Notes: generated by a model from the letters alone, not told the origin. A stretch of DNA of 43,230 nucleotides from CAZMGD01 sp964565705 (GCA_964565705.1 CAZMGD010000024.1:1-43230), one strand, 5' to 3'; shown: positions 15,262-23,846, counted from the stretch's first letter. Numbers and translations are program-made.

Positions 15262-16395
15262 GTGGTGCTGAGGTCACGAGCGGCGGTGCTGTTCGACAGT
15301 CCGGGTCGTTATGAGGTGGTGGACGTCGACGTCGACGACCCGAAGGAGCACGAGGTGCTGGTCGAGTACACGGCCAGTGGGCTGTGTTCCAGCGACGTCC
15401 ACTTCATCACTGGGACGACCGCGGGTCCGATGCCGTTCTGTGCCGGGCATGAGGGTGCCGGCGTCGTGCGAGAGATCGGCCCCGGTGTGACGGCGGTGAA
15501 GCCGGGTGATCACTTCGTGGCGTCGTTCATCCCGAGCTGCGGCCGGTGTCGGTACTGCGCGTCGGGCCGCGCCAACCTCTGTCAGCTCGGCTCCTACCTG
15601 CAGGCGGGGCCGATGATGGACGGGACCTATCGGATGCATCTCGACGGTCGAGATCTCCATCAGTTCCTGTTGATCAGCACGTTCTCCCGGTACGCGGTGG
15701 TGCCGGAGGCGTCGTTGGTGAAGGTGCCCGACGATGTGCCGCTGGACACGGTGTGCCTGCTCGGCTGCGGGGTCGGGACCGGGCTCGGGTCGTCGGTGAA
15801 TGCTGCCGACGTCCGGCCCGGCGACCACGTGATGGTCCTCGGTGCGGGTGGTGTCGGCATGAGCGCGGTGCAGGGCGCGGCCCTGGCCGGTGCGGCAACG
15901 GTGACGGTGGTCGAGCCGGTGGAGTTCAAGCGTGAGGTGGCCGAGACGCTCGGGGCGACGCACACGTTCGCTCGGTTGGACGAGGCCGCGGAGTTCGTCC
16001 GCTCGATCACGGACGGGCAGGGGGCCGATGCTGCGGTTCTGGCGATGGCGGAGCCGACCAACCAGGATGTCGCCGCCGCCTTCGACGCGATCGCGAAAGG
16101 TGGCACGCTCGTGCTGACCGGGATGGCGAGCATGCACGAACCGGTCGGGATCCCCATCCACCTGCTGATGATCGCCGGCATGCAGAAGACGATCAGGGGC
16201 GCGCTGTTCGGGATGTGCAACCCGCAGATCGACGTCCTCCGCCAGATTGACCTCTACCGCGCCGGCAAGCTCAAGCTGGACGAGATGATCACGCGGCGCT
16301 ACCGGCTCGACGACATCAACCAGGCAGTCGACGACCTGCTCGCTGGCAAGAACATCCGCGGCGTCATCATCCACGGAGACGCTCCGCCTGGTTGA
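15262..16395 (+). CDS. Zinc-dependent alcohol dehydrogenase, NDMA/mycofactocin type
   Basis: A 377-residue medium-chain dehydrogenase. Catalytic zinc residues are in GLCSSD (Cys42) and GHEGAG (His63, Glu64). Structural zinc is held by Cys93, 96, 99 and 107 in CGRCRYCASGRANLC. LGAGGVGMSAVQGAALAGA is the NAD fold. GTTAGPMPFCAGHEG, QLGSYLQAGPMMDGTYR and the long GTGLGSSVNAADVRPGD segment resemble the NDMA-dependent dehydrogenases, whose NAD stays bound and is reoxidised by mycofactocin. Two adjacent GTG codons (15262, 15265) follow a good GGAGGGG site at 15251-15257; either may start. Substrate is unknown. No mycofactocin genes are in this window. Confidence 0.85.
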   Translation: MVLRSRAAVLFDSPGRYEVVDVDVDDPKEHEVLVEYTASGLCSSDVHFITGTTAGPMPFCAGHEGAGVVREIGPGVTAVKPGDHFVASFIPSCGRCRYCASGRANLCQLGSYLQAGPMMDGTYRMHLDGRDLHQFLLISTFSRYAVVPEASLVKVPDDVPLDTVCLLGCGVGTGLGSSVNAADVRPGDHVMVLGAGGVGMSAVQGAALAGAATVTVVEPVEFKREVAETLGATHTFARLDEAAEFVRSITDGQGADAAVLAMAEPTNQDVAAAFDAIAKGGTLVLTGMASMHEPVGIPIHLLMIAGMQKTIRGALFGMCNPQIDVLRQIDLYRAGKLKLDEMITRRYRLDDINQAVDDLLAGKNIRGVIIHGDAPPG

Positions 16396-16416
16396 AACGA
16401 AGTCGAGGTGCTCCGA

Positions 16417-16428
16417 CGTATTGATACG
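16417..16428. promoter_or_regulatory. Palindrome upstream of the exporter gene
   Basis: CGTAT-TG-ATACG is a perfect inverted repeat 13 bp before the exporter ATG at 16442. The downstream TetR-family gene is translationally coupled to the exporter, so this is a reasonable operator for that regulator. It is inferred from symmetry and position. Confidence 0.35.
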
Positions 16429-16441
16429 GTGATGTACCGAT

Positions 16442-18010
16442 ATGACTGATGCTCCTGCGCCGGCGGACCCGCGACGTTGGTGGACGCTGGTCGTGTTGTG
16501 CGTCTCGCTGCTGGTGATCGGTCTCGACAACACGATCCTCAACGTCGCCCTCCCGACGTTGGTCCGCGATCTGGATGCGTCGACATCGGAGTTGCAATGG
16601 ATCGTCGACGCCTACACGTTGGTGTTCGCCGGGTTCTTGCTGACCGGTGGCAGTCTGGGCGATCGGTTCGGCCGGAAGTACGCGATGCAGGTCGGGCTGG
16701 TCATCTTCGCCACCGCGTCGGCCGCCGGCGCGTTCTCCGACAGTGCGTTGACGCTCAGCTTGTGCCGGGCGGTGATGGGCATCGGCGGCGCGCTGATCAT
16801 GCCCGCCACGTTGTCGATCCTGACCAACGTGTTCACCGATCCGAAGGAGCGCAGCAAGGCGATCGGCGCGTGGGCGGGGATCTCCGGCGTCGGCATCGCG
16901 CTCGGCCCGATCCTGGGCGGGTTCCTGCTCCAGCACTTCTGGTGGGGATCGGTGTTCCTCGTCAACGTCCCGGTCGCGATCGTCGCTTTGGTGCTCGGGC
17001 ACTTCCTGATCCCGAACTCGAAGGATCCGGCCGCGCCCAAGCTCGACTTCGTCGGCTCGTTGGCGTCGATCGTCGGTCTCTCGCTGGTCCTGTGGGCGAT
17101 CATCGAGGTGCCGGCGAAGGGCTGGAGCGATCCGAGGGTTCTCGTCTCATTGGTGGCAGGGATCGTCACACTCGTCGGGTTCGGGCTCTGGGAGCTCTGG
17201 ACGCCTGAGCCCATGCTGGATCTCCAGTTCTTCGCCAACCCGCGCTTCACGGTCGCCAGCTTGTCGATCACGATGGCGTTCTTCGCGATGTCGGGCACCT
17301 TGTTCCTGCTCACGCAGCTGCTGCAGTTCGTGTTGGGCTACGACTCGCTGTCGGCGGGCTACCGGATGGCGCCGATGGCTCTGACGATGATGGTGATGGC
17401 GCCGATCAGCCCGCGCCTGACCGAACACTTCGGGTCGAAGGTGATGGTCGCCGCCGGTCTGACCACCGCCGCGGTCGGGCTGCTGGTCCTCGCGACCGTC
17501 GACGAGTCGTCGAGCTACGTGCACATCCTGGTCGGCCTCGTCGTGATCGCGGCCGGGATCGCGATGGGGATGGTGCCGGCGACCGACTCGATCATGGGGT
17601 CGCTGCCCCGGGCGAAGGCGGGTGTGGGTTCCGCGGTCAACGACACCACACGGCAGGTGGGTGGCGCGCTCGGCGTGGCCGTGCTCGGCAGCCTGCTCGC
17701 CAGCGCGTACCGGTCGCACCTCCACGTCGAGGGTGTGGACGCCTCGACGCTCGCCGCGGCCAAGGAGTCCGTCGGCGGAGCGCTGCAGCTCGCCCAGCAG
17801 CTCGGCAACGACGGGCTCGCCGCGGCCAGCCGGGCCGCGTTCGTGCATGGCATGCACGTGAGCTTGCTCGTGGGTTCGGTGTTCGTGCTCGGCGGCGCGC
17901 TGCTCTCGCTGCTCTACCTGCCCGCGCGCGCGGCCAACGAGCACAACCCCACGGAGCTCGTGCCCGGGGATCTCGTACTGTCTGACGTCGAGCTTGGGTA
18001 CGACGAGTGA
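16442..18010 (+). CDS. MFS drug/proton antiporter, DHA2 (EmrB/QacA) family
   Basis: A 522-residue membrane protein with about 14 hydrophobic helices. Motif D1 reads LDNTILNVALPTL in helix 1, GSLGDRFGRKYAMQ is the loop 2-3 motif A, and AGISGVGIALGPILGG is motif C of drug:H+ antiporters. The family exports hydrophobic drugs, dyes or metabolites. The C-terminus overlaps the TetR gene by GTGA, an exporter-regulator pair. Nothing in the sequence tells the substrate. Confidence 0.9.
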   Translation: MTDAPAPADPRRWWTLVVLCVSLLVIGLDNTILNVALPTLVRDLDASTSELQWIVDAYTLVFAGFLLTGGSLGDRFGRKYAMQVGLVIFATASAAGAFSDSALTLSLCRAVMGIGGALIMPATLSILTNVFTDPKERSKAIGAWAGISGVGIALGPILGGFLLQHFWWGSVFLVNVPVAIVALVLGHFLIPNSKDPAAPKLDFVGSLASIVGLSLVLWAIIEVPAKGWSDPRVLVSLVAGIVTLVGFGLWELWTPEPMLDLQFFANPRFTVASLSITMAFFAMSGTLFLLTQLLQFVLGYDSLSAGYRMAPMALTMMVMAPISPRLTEHFGSKVMVAAGLTTAAVGLLVLATVDESSSYVHILVGLVVIAAGIAMGMVPATDSIMGSLPRAKAGVGSAVNDTTRQVGGALGVAVLGSLLASAYRSHLHVEGVDASTLAAAKESVGGALQLAQQLGNDGLAAASRAAFVHGMHVSLLVGSVFVLGGALLSLLYLPARAANEHNPTELVPGDLVLSDVELGYDE

Positions 18011-18588
18011 GCGCCCCGCCGGCCGCTGCCCCCCGACCGGGTCGGCCGCTCGACCAGGAGCTCAGCGACGCGATCCTCGACGCGACCATTCGCGTCCTCG
18101 CCCGCGATGGCTACACCGGGCTGAGCATGGCTGCGGTGGCCAACGAGGCCGGGGTACACCGGCCGGCGATCTACCGCCGATGGGACAGCAAGGCAGACCT
18201 GGCGGTGGCCGCGATCGGACGCCTGCGGCCACCTCCCACCGACCAGCAGTCGGGCGACATCCGCGAGGATCTGATCGCTTACCTCGTGCACGCCGGGTGC
18301 GGATCCGACGAGACCCAGACCCTGCTCACCCGCCTGCAGAGCGAGCTGGCCGTGCACGACGACCTGGCCGACGCCGTCGAGCGCCATCTCGCTCGACCTC
18401 GCCGCCGGCTCCTGGCCCAGATCGTCGAACGGGGGATCGCCACCGGTCAGCTCCGAGCGGAGCTCGACGTCGATCTCACGATCGATCTGCTCATCGGAGT
18501 GCTCCACGGCCGCAGGCTGCGCAAACCTGCGCTCCGACCCGCCGACGTCGCACGCCTCGTCGATCTCGCGCTCGACGGACTTCGCTGA
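18007..18588 (+). CDS. TetR/AcrR family transcriptional regulator
   Basis: A 193-residue regulator. Residues about 16-62 form the helix-turn-helix: ELSDAILDATIRVLARDGY, LSMAAVANEAGVHRPAIYRR, then WDSKADLAVAAI. The remaining 130 residues are the helical ligand/dimer domain. The GTG start shares GTGA with the exporter stop, so expression is coupled. It probably represses the exporter operon and releases it on binding an exported compound (the known logic of the family). Confidence 0.9.
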   Translation: MSAPPAAAPRPGRPLDQELSDAILDATIRVLARDGYTGLSMAAVANEAGVHRPAIYRRWDSKADLAVAAIGRLRPPPTDQQSGDIREDLIAYLVHAGCGSDETQTLLTRLQSELAVHDDLADAVERHLARPRRRLLAQIVERGIATGQLRAELDVDLTIDLLIGVLHGRRLRKPALRPADVARLVDLALDGLR

Positions 18589-18665
18589 CCGGCGCGGGAC
18601 CCCCGAGCCTCGGCCATGACCGACTCTCGCTCGGCCTCCCGTCGCTCGTTGCGCGCTCGGCAGCG

Positions 18666-19151
18666 CTACTTGCCGAGGTTGGCCAACCCTTCGACGTGAT
18701 GGACCACGTCACGGCTGAGCTGTACGGCGTACTCCGCCCTCGTGATGGCCTCCGCAACGCGGTCATCCAGCTGCTTGACGTCACGGGCCGGTATCGATGC
18801 AAGAGCAGACACGCCGCGCTCCACCAAGACGTACGTCAGGAGTGCACCGCCGATCAGCTCTGCTGACAGCTGCCCGACACCGTCGTCGAGGGAGGTGCTG
18901 AGCCAGATGAATCCGGCGGCGGCGATCAGCGAACCGACCGCCGCGACCCAACGCCACACGGTCTGCCGACTTGCGGCCGCCTTGGCCCTGCCGATGTCCG
19001 CCTTCACGTCACGGACGGACTGGAGTGCGGAGTCGGCTTGTGTGGAGCTCGTCTGAGCGGAGGTCACGAGGGCCAGCAGCCGTCCTGCCTCGAGCATCTC
19101 GAGCGCGTCGCGCATCTCGTCGGCGGTCATGTCGTGCCTGCCGTCCGTCAT
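18666..19151 (-). CDS. Unrecognised protein with coiled coil and two membrane helices
   Basis: A 161-residue protein of no family I recognise. The N-terminal part (about 1-65) is polar and helical with coiled-coil character (SALQSVRDVKADIGRAKAAA). Two hydrophobic segments follow (WVAAVGSLIAAAGFIWL and LSAELIGGALLTYVLVERG), then a polar helical tail (VKQLDDRVAEAITRAEYAVQ). ATG 19151 overlaps the stop of the upstream gene (ATGA); ATG 19130 is an alternative. The layout could suit an envelope-associated adaptor or effector-type small membrane protein. I assign no function. Confidence 0.6.
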   Translation of the reverse strand: MTDGRHDMTADEMRDALEMLEAGRLLALVTSAQTSSTQADSALQSVRDVKADIGRAKAAASRQTVWRWVAAVGSLIAAAGFIWLSTSLDDGVGQLSAELIGGALLTYVLVERGVSALASIPARDVKQLDDRVAEAITRAEYAVQLSRDVVHHVEGLANLGK

Positions 19152-19600
19152 GGCACGAGGGTGTGTACTGCGGGATCTCGGTAACCGTCCTCAGCGAAAT
19201 CGTCGGCGACGATCGCGAGCAGAGCGAACCCCCGCAGCGACGGGCGCAGCGCATCGGTCGCCTCCCTCGTACCATTCGGCAGGCGTCCGATTGCGCGTCG
19301 GGCCACGTCCGTCCCCGACGCCAACCTGCCGGGATCAACACGGTGCAAACGCTTGGTGGCCGCGGTCATCATCCGGTCGGAGTGCAACAGCTCGAGCACC
19401 TCGCGAGCATCCGGGGTCAGCGCCTCCTCTGCGCGCTGACGGACGTAGAGCTCGACGTCAGCGCGATCGACGCGAGGGTCCGGTTCCGGATCGTCGACCG
19501 GTGAGGCGACGTCGCCCAGAAAGGAATCCGGCAGTGCCCGGACGAGTCGGCGCTGCTCCTCGCGCAGCCGAAGAAGTTCATCCCGGAGCGGTGTCACCAT
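19148..19600 (-). CDS. Unrecognised soluble protein, first gene of a two-gene operon
   Basis: A 150-residue, charged, mainly helical protein without signal or membrane segment. It begins with a Leu/Arg/Glu-rich helix (LRDELLRLREEQRRLVRALP), has an acidic Pro/Asp region about residues 32-43, and then RADVELYVRQRAEEALTPDA followed by EVLELLHSDRMMTAAT. I recognise no family. Its stop is fused to the start of the following membrane protein (ATGA), so the two are likely made in equal amounts and act together. The 307-bp gap upstream holds a long inverted repeat. Confidence 0.6.
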   Translation of the reverse strand: MVTPLRDELLRLREEQRRLVRALPDSFLGDVASPVDDPEPDPRVDRADVELYVRQRAEEALTPDAREVLELLHSDRMMTAATKRLHRVDPGRLASGTDVARRAIGRLPNGTREATDALRPSLRGFALLAIVADDFAEDGYRDPAVHTLVP

Positions 19601-19648
19601 GGTCGTTCCTGCCGTCCCCGATGCCGCCCGGCACCGACGACTCGGATG

Positions 19649-19750
19649 CTAGATCGTGAACTCGACCCCGTGCGACGGTCGAGACGGGACCGGGTTGACG
19701 TCGACGCGTGGTGTTTCGAACAGGTCGTCGGTGAAGGCCGGGCGCAACAT
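19649..19750 (-). CDS. Possible 33-residue small protein or gene remnant
   Basis: The short frame from ATG 19750 uses high-GC third positions and reads MLRPAFTDDLFETPRVDVNP, then VPSRPSHGVEFTI. It looks like genuine protein sequence rather than chance, and it lies in the same direction as the two unknown genes downstream. The ribosome site is poor. It may be the C-terminal end of a lost gene. The long inverted repeat at 19787-19838 lies just upstream. Confidence 0.3.
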   Translation of the reverse strand: MLRPAFTDDLFETPRVDVNPVPSRPSHGVEFTI

Positions 19751-19786
19751 GACCAGTTCCGAGTGACGGCGCCGACGTCGCGGCAG

Positions 19787-19838
19787 GGTTCTCGGTCGGC
19801 TTCTGGTCCTCAGAGGTACCAGAAGCCGACCGAGAACC
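19787..19838. repeat. 52-bp near-perfect inverted repeat between divergent genes
   Basis: Two perfectly complementary 21-base arms (19787-19807 and 19818-19838) are separated by the 10-base centre CCTCAGAGGT, which is itself partly self-complementary. Each arm contains GGTTCTCGGTCGGCTTCTGG or its complement. There is no T-tract, and the flanking genes point away from it, so a simple terminator does not fit. Possible roles are an operator or attenuator, a terminator for the 33-residue remnant on either strand, or a footprint of a mobile element. Confidence 0.75.
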
Positions 19839-19907
19839 GTGGATGGGGCTCTGGAGGCCGAGACGGCGCGTGTCGCCGCGTGGTCGTGGTGCGATGATGG
19901 CGTTGCG

Positions 19908-20639
19908 ATGACCATCCCCCCTGAACGAGCGCGCGGGTTCATCGAGATCTCCGACGGCGCGGTCGAATGGCGATTCGAGCGCGCGTTTCTCCAGTCGAAC
20001 TGGACGTGCATCTGGGGTCGCGGCTGCCTCGGGATCCTCGACGAGCCGACCCCCGAGCTGCAGCAGGGCTGTTGTTCGATCGGGGCCGAACTGGACGGCG
20101 CCGAGGATGCGATGACCGTGTCGGCGCACGCAGCGACGCTGGACGCGGCCACCTGGCAGTTCCACGATGCCGTCGACGCTGACGACGTGTTCTCCGATGC
20201 GACGCGCACGAACACCAAGCTGGTCGATGGCGCCTGCATCTTCCTCAACCGCCCAGGCTTCGCAGGCGGGCCCGGCTGCGCGCTGCACCTGGCTGCGTTG
20301 GCGGCAGATGAGTCGCCGATCGACTGGAAGCCGTCGGTGTGTTCGCAGCTGCCGATCCGCGTCGACTGGCACGCACTGCCCGATGGGCGCGAGTCGGCGA
20401 CGGTGCGCCGTTGGAGTCGTGCGGATTGGGGCCCTGAGGGCGAGACGATGGCCTGGTGCTGCACCGAGGAGGTCGACGCGTACGTCGGGGATCGTCCGGT
20501 CGTCGATTCGCTCGCTGGTGAGCTCGCGGCGATCGCCGGTGACGAGGTGATGGTCGAGCTGCGGCGTCGCGTCAGCCACGAAGCAGGGTTGTCGGGCACC
20601 GGTGACGCGCATGAGCGAGGTCACGACCGCGGGCAGTGA
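19908..20639 (+). CDS. Cysteine-cluster protein, DUF3109-like
   Basis: A 243-residue soluble protein with nine cysteines in an ordered pattern: Cys34 and Cys40 (NWTCIWGRGC), Cys55-Cys56 (GCC), Cys110 (DGACIFLNRPG), Cys124 (GPGCALHLAAL), Cys145 (KPSVCSQLPI) and Cys184-185. The order C-x5-C, GCC, CxFL, GCALH and KPxxC resembles DUF3109/YkgJ-like cysteine-cluster proteins thought to bind metal or Fe-S. The match is by pattern only. ATG 19908 is the first suitable start after the inverted repeat. It reads as a stand-alone gene; the NlpC/P60 gene follows after 149 bp. Confidence 0.68.
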   Translation: MTIPPERARGFIEISDGAVEWRFERAFLQSNWTCIWGRGCLGILDEPTPELQQGCCSIGAELDGAEDAMTVSAHAATLDAATWQFHDAVDADDVFSDATRTNTKLVDGACIFLNRPGFAGGPGCALHLAALAADESPIDWKPSVCSQLPIRVDWHALPDGRESATVRRWSRADWGPEGETMAWCCTEEVDAYVGDRPVVDSLAGELAAIAGDEVMVELRRRVSHEAGLSGTGDAHERGHDRGQ

Positions 20640-20788
20640 CCGCTGTGACGACCGACCGCAGCCAACGCGCTCCGTGTCGAATCATTGCGATTTCGTAACG
20701 ATACGGTTCCCGCCCAGACATCTCCAGGTGTGATCGCAGGCGCGTGTCGCGTGCCGCGGACCGCCCTTCTCGCCGCAGGAACGATCCA

Positions 20789-21433
20789 ATGCCCCGCCTT
20801 CTCCGCGCGCCCAGGCAGCTGTGCCGTGCCCTCATCGGCGTCACCCTGGCGGTGACGATCATCGGTTCGGTGGCGACCCCGGCCCACGCCCGCATCCCGG
20901 GAGACCCCCACTCGCCCGCGGTCGTCGACGCCGCGAACCGGGCGCTGATCGCTCAGGACGCGTTCGTCGGCAACCCCACTGCCGAGACCATGGCGGTGTA
21001 CGTCACCGCCCGCGATACCACTGCCGACTCGGTGGCGTTCGAGATGGCCCTGGACCCGGCCGCCGTGCGCGACGCCTGGGAGCGCGCCGACATGCCGCAT
21101 CAGACCGCGGTCTTGGCGGCGCTCGCCGAGCTCGGCAAGCCGTACCGGTACGCCACGTCGGACCCCGCCGTCGGGTTCGACTGCTCGGGCCTCACCGCCT
21201 ACGCGTGGGCACGGGCCGGGGTCAGCATCGCCCACCAGAGCTCGTCGCAGATCCGCGCCGCGGCGCGGCGCGACCGCTCGACGGCGATGGCCGGAGACCT
21301 GGCGCAGTACCCGGGACACGTGATGCTCTACCTCGGCGTCGGTGACGCGATCGTCCACGCCGCGAACCGCAGGGACGACGTCGAGCTCGACGACGTCGGA
21401 CGCAGCGTTCGCTTCGGCGACCCGATCGGCTGA
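20789..21433 (+). CDS. Secreted NlpC/P60 peptidoglycan endopeptidase
   Basis: A 214-residue protein. A signal peptide with an AHA-R cleavage site (after residue 34) directs export. The catalytic domain starts near residue 105: Cys132 in DCSGLTAYAW is the nucleophile, His177 in PGHVMLYLG the base, and His190 in IVHAAN the third polar residue. Such enzymes cut peptide cross-links of peptidoglycan. The stretch between signal and catalytic domain (about 70 residues) is short and carries no LysM or coiled coil. ATG 20789 follows CAGGAA. An A/T-rich island (20676-20712) in the 149-bp leader probably contains the promoter, but hexamer spacing is poor. Confidence 0.88.
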   Translation: MPRLLRAPRQLCRALIGVTLAVTIIGSVATPAHARIPGDPHSPAVVDAANRALIAQDAFVGNPTAETMAVYVTARDTTADSVAFEMALDPAAVRDAWERADMPHQTAVLAALAELGKPYRYATSDPAVGFDCSGLTAYAWARAGVSIAHQSSSQIRAAARRDRSTAMAGDLAQYPGHVMLYLGVGDAIVHAANRRDDVELDDVGRSVRFGDPIG

Positions 21434-21466
21434 TCGGCACGACGGCCCGCGTGCGCCGGGGGTCGT

Positions 21467-22666
21467 TCACCAGACGCGGCGAATCTGGGCGCCGGTCCGT
21501 CGGTGGCGCAGCTGCGCTTCGCGCTCATCGGGGGTGAGCACGACGGTGCCGGCGGGGAGGTGGTCGAGGATGTCAGCGACCGGCACCTTGGTGACCGTCG
21601 CCTCGGGGTAGTCGCTGGCGCGGTAGAAGCGGGCCTGCAGGATGCCCCACGGCCAGTCGGCCTTGTCGAGCCAGTTGTGGACACCTGGATCCCGCTTCGA
21701 CACCACCGCGCGGAACCATCCATCGGGATCGACGACGGCTTGGACATCGTTGAGGCTCGACTGCCGGTTGACCCAGTCCACCGTGGCGAAGCGATCGTCG
21801 GCCACGAGGATCTGCCAGTAGTGGCATGCGGCCGGCACGGGGAACTCGACGATGAGCGCTTCGTCGTCGTCGATGCGATGGATGCCGTCGTAGTACGCCT
21901 GCTTGGTGGCGAGACCGCCACCTTGCTGGATCCACTGCGACCGCAGCAGCACGTTGTCGCCGTGGTGCTCCTCGTAGTAGCGGACGAGCTCCATGTCGAA
22001 CTGGATCATCCCCTTGATCCAGTCGCCCATCTCGGAGAACCGCCGGGCGATCTCCTCCGGCGGCATGTCCTCGCCGGGGTCGTCGAGACGGTTGATCGCG
22101 ACCTGGGCGTCGACCTCGTTGTTCCAATCGGCAGCGCACTTGCGCATCAGCAGCTTGCCGGCGTCGGGGTTGAGCTGCCACCAGTCGCCGTCGTAGCCGT
22201 CGGGTCGCTCGACGCTGAGGGTCACACGGAACGTGCCGTCAGCCGCGATCGTGAGGTCGTCGAGCTCGTGGGTGACGGCGCGGAAGTTCCGCTGTTGCTC
22301 CTCCAGGCTCGTGCGACTGCGCATGATGCCCGGCTCCATCTGGGTGATCTCGACGAAGCGGCTGGTGCCCCGCCGGCCGACGATCTCGTAGACGCCGGTG
22401 CCTTCGATCTCGGTCTGGAGGTAGATGTAGTCGGGGTTGGGGCCGCCCTGGTTGAAGGCGAAGTTCCACAGGGGCATGAAGACCGGCCGCCGCGGGTCGG
22501 TGTAGACGTGACACGTGTAGCCGCAGGCGAGGATCGACAGCGCCAGCTTGTTCATGTCCTGCAGCTCCGCCTCGGTGGCGCCATCGGGCCGCCACGTGGC
22601 GAGGAGGTGGTCGACGACGCCCTTGAGCGCCTCCATCTGGTCGTCCCAGGTGGGCAACGAGGTCAT
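21467..22666 (-). CDS. DUF1214 domain protein
   Basis: A 399-residue soluble protein. The C-terminal half has the DUF1214 signature: EALIVEFPVPAACHYWQILV, then VVDPDGWFRAVVSKRDPGVH and NWLDKADWPWGILQARFYRA. The N-terminal half lacks the DUF1254 motifs seen in the gene at 1-1350. Its function is unknown; members often lie beside steroid, lipid or sulfo-metabolite genes. It starts 4 bp after the sulfotransferase stop, so the two form an operon. CGxxCHV and other Cys are few, and I see no cofactor motif. Confidence 0.85.
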   Translation of the reverse strand: MTSLPTWDDQMEALKGVVDHLLATWRPDGATEAELQDMNKLALSILACGYTCHVYTDPRRPVFMPLWNFAFNQGGPNPDYIYLQTEIEGTGVYEIVGRRGTSRFVEITQMEPGIMRSRTSLEEQQRNFRAVTHELDDLTIAADGTFRVTLSVERPDGYDGDWWQLNPDAGKLLMRKCAADWNNEVDAQVAINRLDDPGEDMPPEEIARRFSEMGDWIKGMIQFDMELVRYYEEHHGDNVLLRSQWIQQGGGLATKQAYYDGIHRIDDDEALIVEFPVPAACHYWQILVADDRFATVDWVNRQSSLNDVQAVVDPDGWFRAVVSKRDPGVHNWLDKADWPWGILQARFYRASDYPEATVTKVPVADILDHLPAGTVVLTPDEREAQLRHRRTGAQIRRVW

Positions 22667-22670
22667 GGAT

Positions 22671-23819
22671 TCATCCCTCCACCGTCACGTCGAAGTGGCG
22701 GATGTAGAAGTCGTAGTCGGAGCGGATCTGGTCGGCGCTGAGGCCGAACTGCTCAGTGGTGTAGCGGTGGGTGCCGCCCGCCCCCATCGCGTGTGCATCC
22801 TGCCAATCGAAGATCGCGTGTGCCACGTCGGTCGTGAGGTCGAGACCGAGCCAGTCGTAGACACGCGAGATCGTGCCCTTCGGATCGGACGCCAGGTCGC
22901 GGTGGTGGACGTCGAGGAAGCGATCCTCACCGATTCGGGCCCGCTGCCCGATGGCTCGCTCCATGCCCTCACGAAGGTGCTCGCTGACCTCGGCGCCGAG
23001 TGCGTGCAGGTCACGTTCACCGTCGGGTCGGGGAAGGATCGCCGACACGAGGCTCGTGTACGACGGGACCACCTTCGCCGGGTCGCGGTGCGTCATCACG
23101 AACCGGACGTCGGGGTAGGCAGCGGCGAGCGCCTCCAGGTGGAAGCAGTGGTGCGGCGCCTTGAACAGCCACAGGTCCGGCGCGCGACGCGAGCCGAGGA
23201 GCTCGACCACCCGACGGTGATACTCGAACGTCTCGGTCAGATCGGCCCGGCGCCACCAGGCGCGGTATCCCGCGACCGGGAGCGTCATCTGCTGACCATG
23301 GAAGGCCATGCCGAGCACCTCGGTGTCCTCCATCGTGGCGTCGACCTCGACGATGTGCATCGCCTCCTGTGCCGAGAACAGTTCCTGCTGGGCGCGTACG
23401 AACTGGTCGCGGCGCCGGGCGTCGACGTCTGGATCGACAGCGGGCGGCGGGATCGGCTGCACCTGCTCCCATCCGGTCAGGCAGCGGAACTGCGGGTCGA
23501 GCGAGAGCATGTCGGCCAGGGCGGTCGTGCCGGTCCGCGGGAGACCCTGGATGTCGATCGGCCCACGGATCGTGACATCGGCGATCTCGGGATGCGCCGC
23601 GTGCCACGCTTCGACCTCGAGGCGGTTGACGAGCCGGCGGCGGAGGTCGCCGACCACCGCGGCGTCGGTGCCTGGGTCGAGGTCGCCGTCGCGCTCGAGG
23701 CTGTCGAGGAGCATCGCCAGGCCGAGTCGGAAGTCGCCGGGACCGAAGTCCGACAGCGCTGTCTCGGTGCTCGCCTGATCGAGCAGATCGTCAGGGCTGG
23801 GATATCGCACCGTCATCAA
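22671..23819 (-). CDS. PAPS-dependent sulfotransferase family protein
   Basis: A 382-residue protein with the two PAPS-binding elements: DIQGLPRTGTTAL (about residues 89-101), the 5'-phosphosulfate loop, and MTHRDPAKVVPSYTSLV, the 3'-phosphate site. FKAPHHCFHLEALAAAYPD provides a plausible catalytic His region. This large actinobacterial and proteobacterial group (sulfotransferase_3-like) acts on lipids or small alcohols; the acceptor here is unknown. ATG 23819 and 23816 are adjacent. It is followed within 4 bp by the DUF1214 gene and faces the CoA transferase divergently, with a dyad between them. Confidence 0.87.
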   Translation of the reverse strand: MMTVRYPSPDDLLDQASTETALSDFGPGDFRLGLAMLLDSLERDGDLDPGTDAAVVGDLRRRLVNRLEVEAWHAAHPEIADVTIRGPIDIQGLPRTGTTALADMLSLDPQFRCLTGWEQVQPIPPPAVDPDVDARRRDQFVRAQQELFSAQEAMHIVEVDATMEDTEVLGMAFHGQQMTLPVAGYRAWWRRADLTETFEYHRRVVELLGSRRAPDLWLFKAPHHCFHLEALAAAYPDVRFVMTHRDPAKVVPSYTSLVSAILPRPDGERDLHALGAEVSEHLREGMERAIGQRARIGEDRFLDVHHRDLASDPKGTISRVYDWLGLDLTTDVAHAIFDWQDAHAMGAGGTHRYTTEQFGLSADQIRSDYDFYIRHFDVTVEG

Positions 23820-23846
23820 GTCCTCACTCGGCCGTCGGCACGACAG

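Larger units (their letters stand above)
19601..19907. other. Intergenic region between divergent transcription units
   Basis: These 307 bases hold the 52-bp inverted repeat and the 33-codon frame on the minus strand. I see no clear -35/-10 pair for either flank. Confidence 0.4.

Noticed and set aside
20640..20788. c-di-AMP (ydaO-type) riboswitch before the NlpC/P60 gene
   Set aside because: Such riboswitches often precede these genes in actinobacteria, but I could not find the conserved core sequence or stems.
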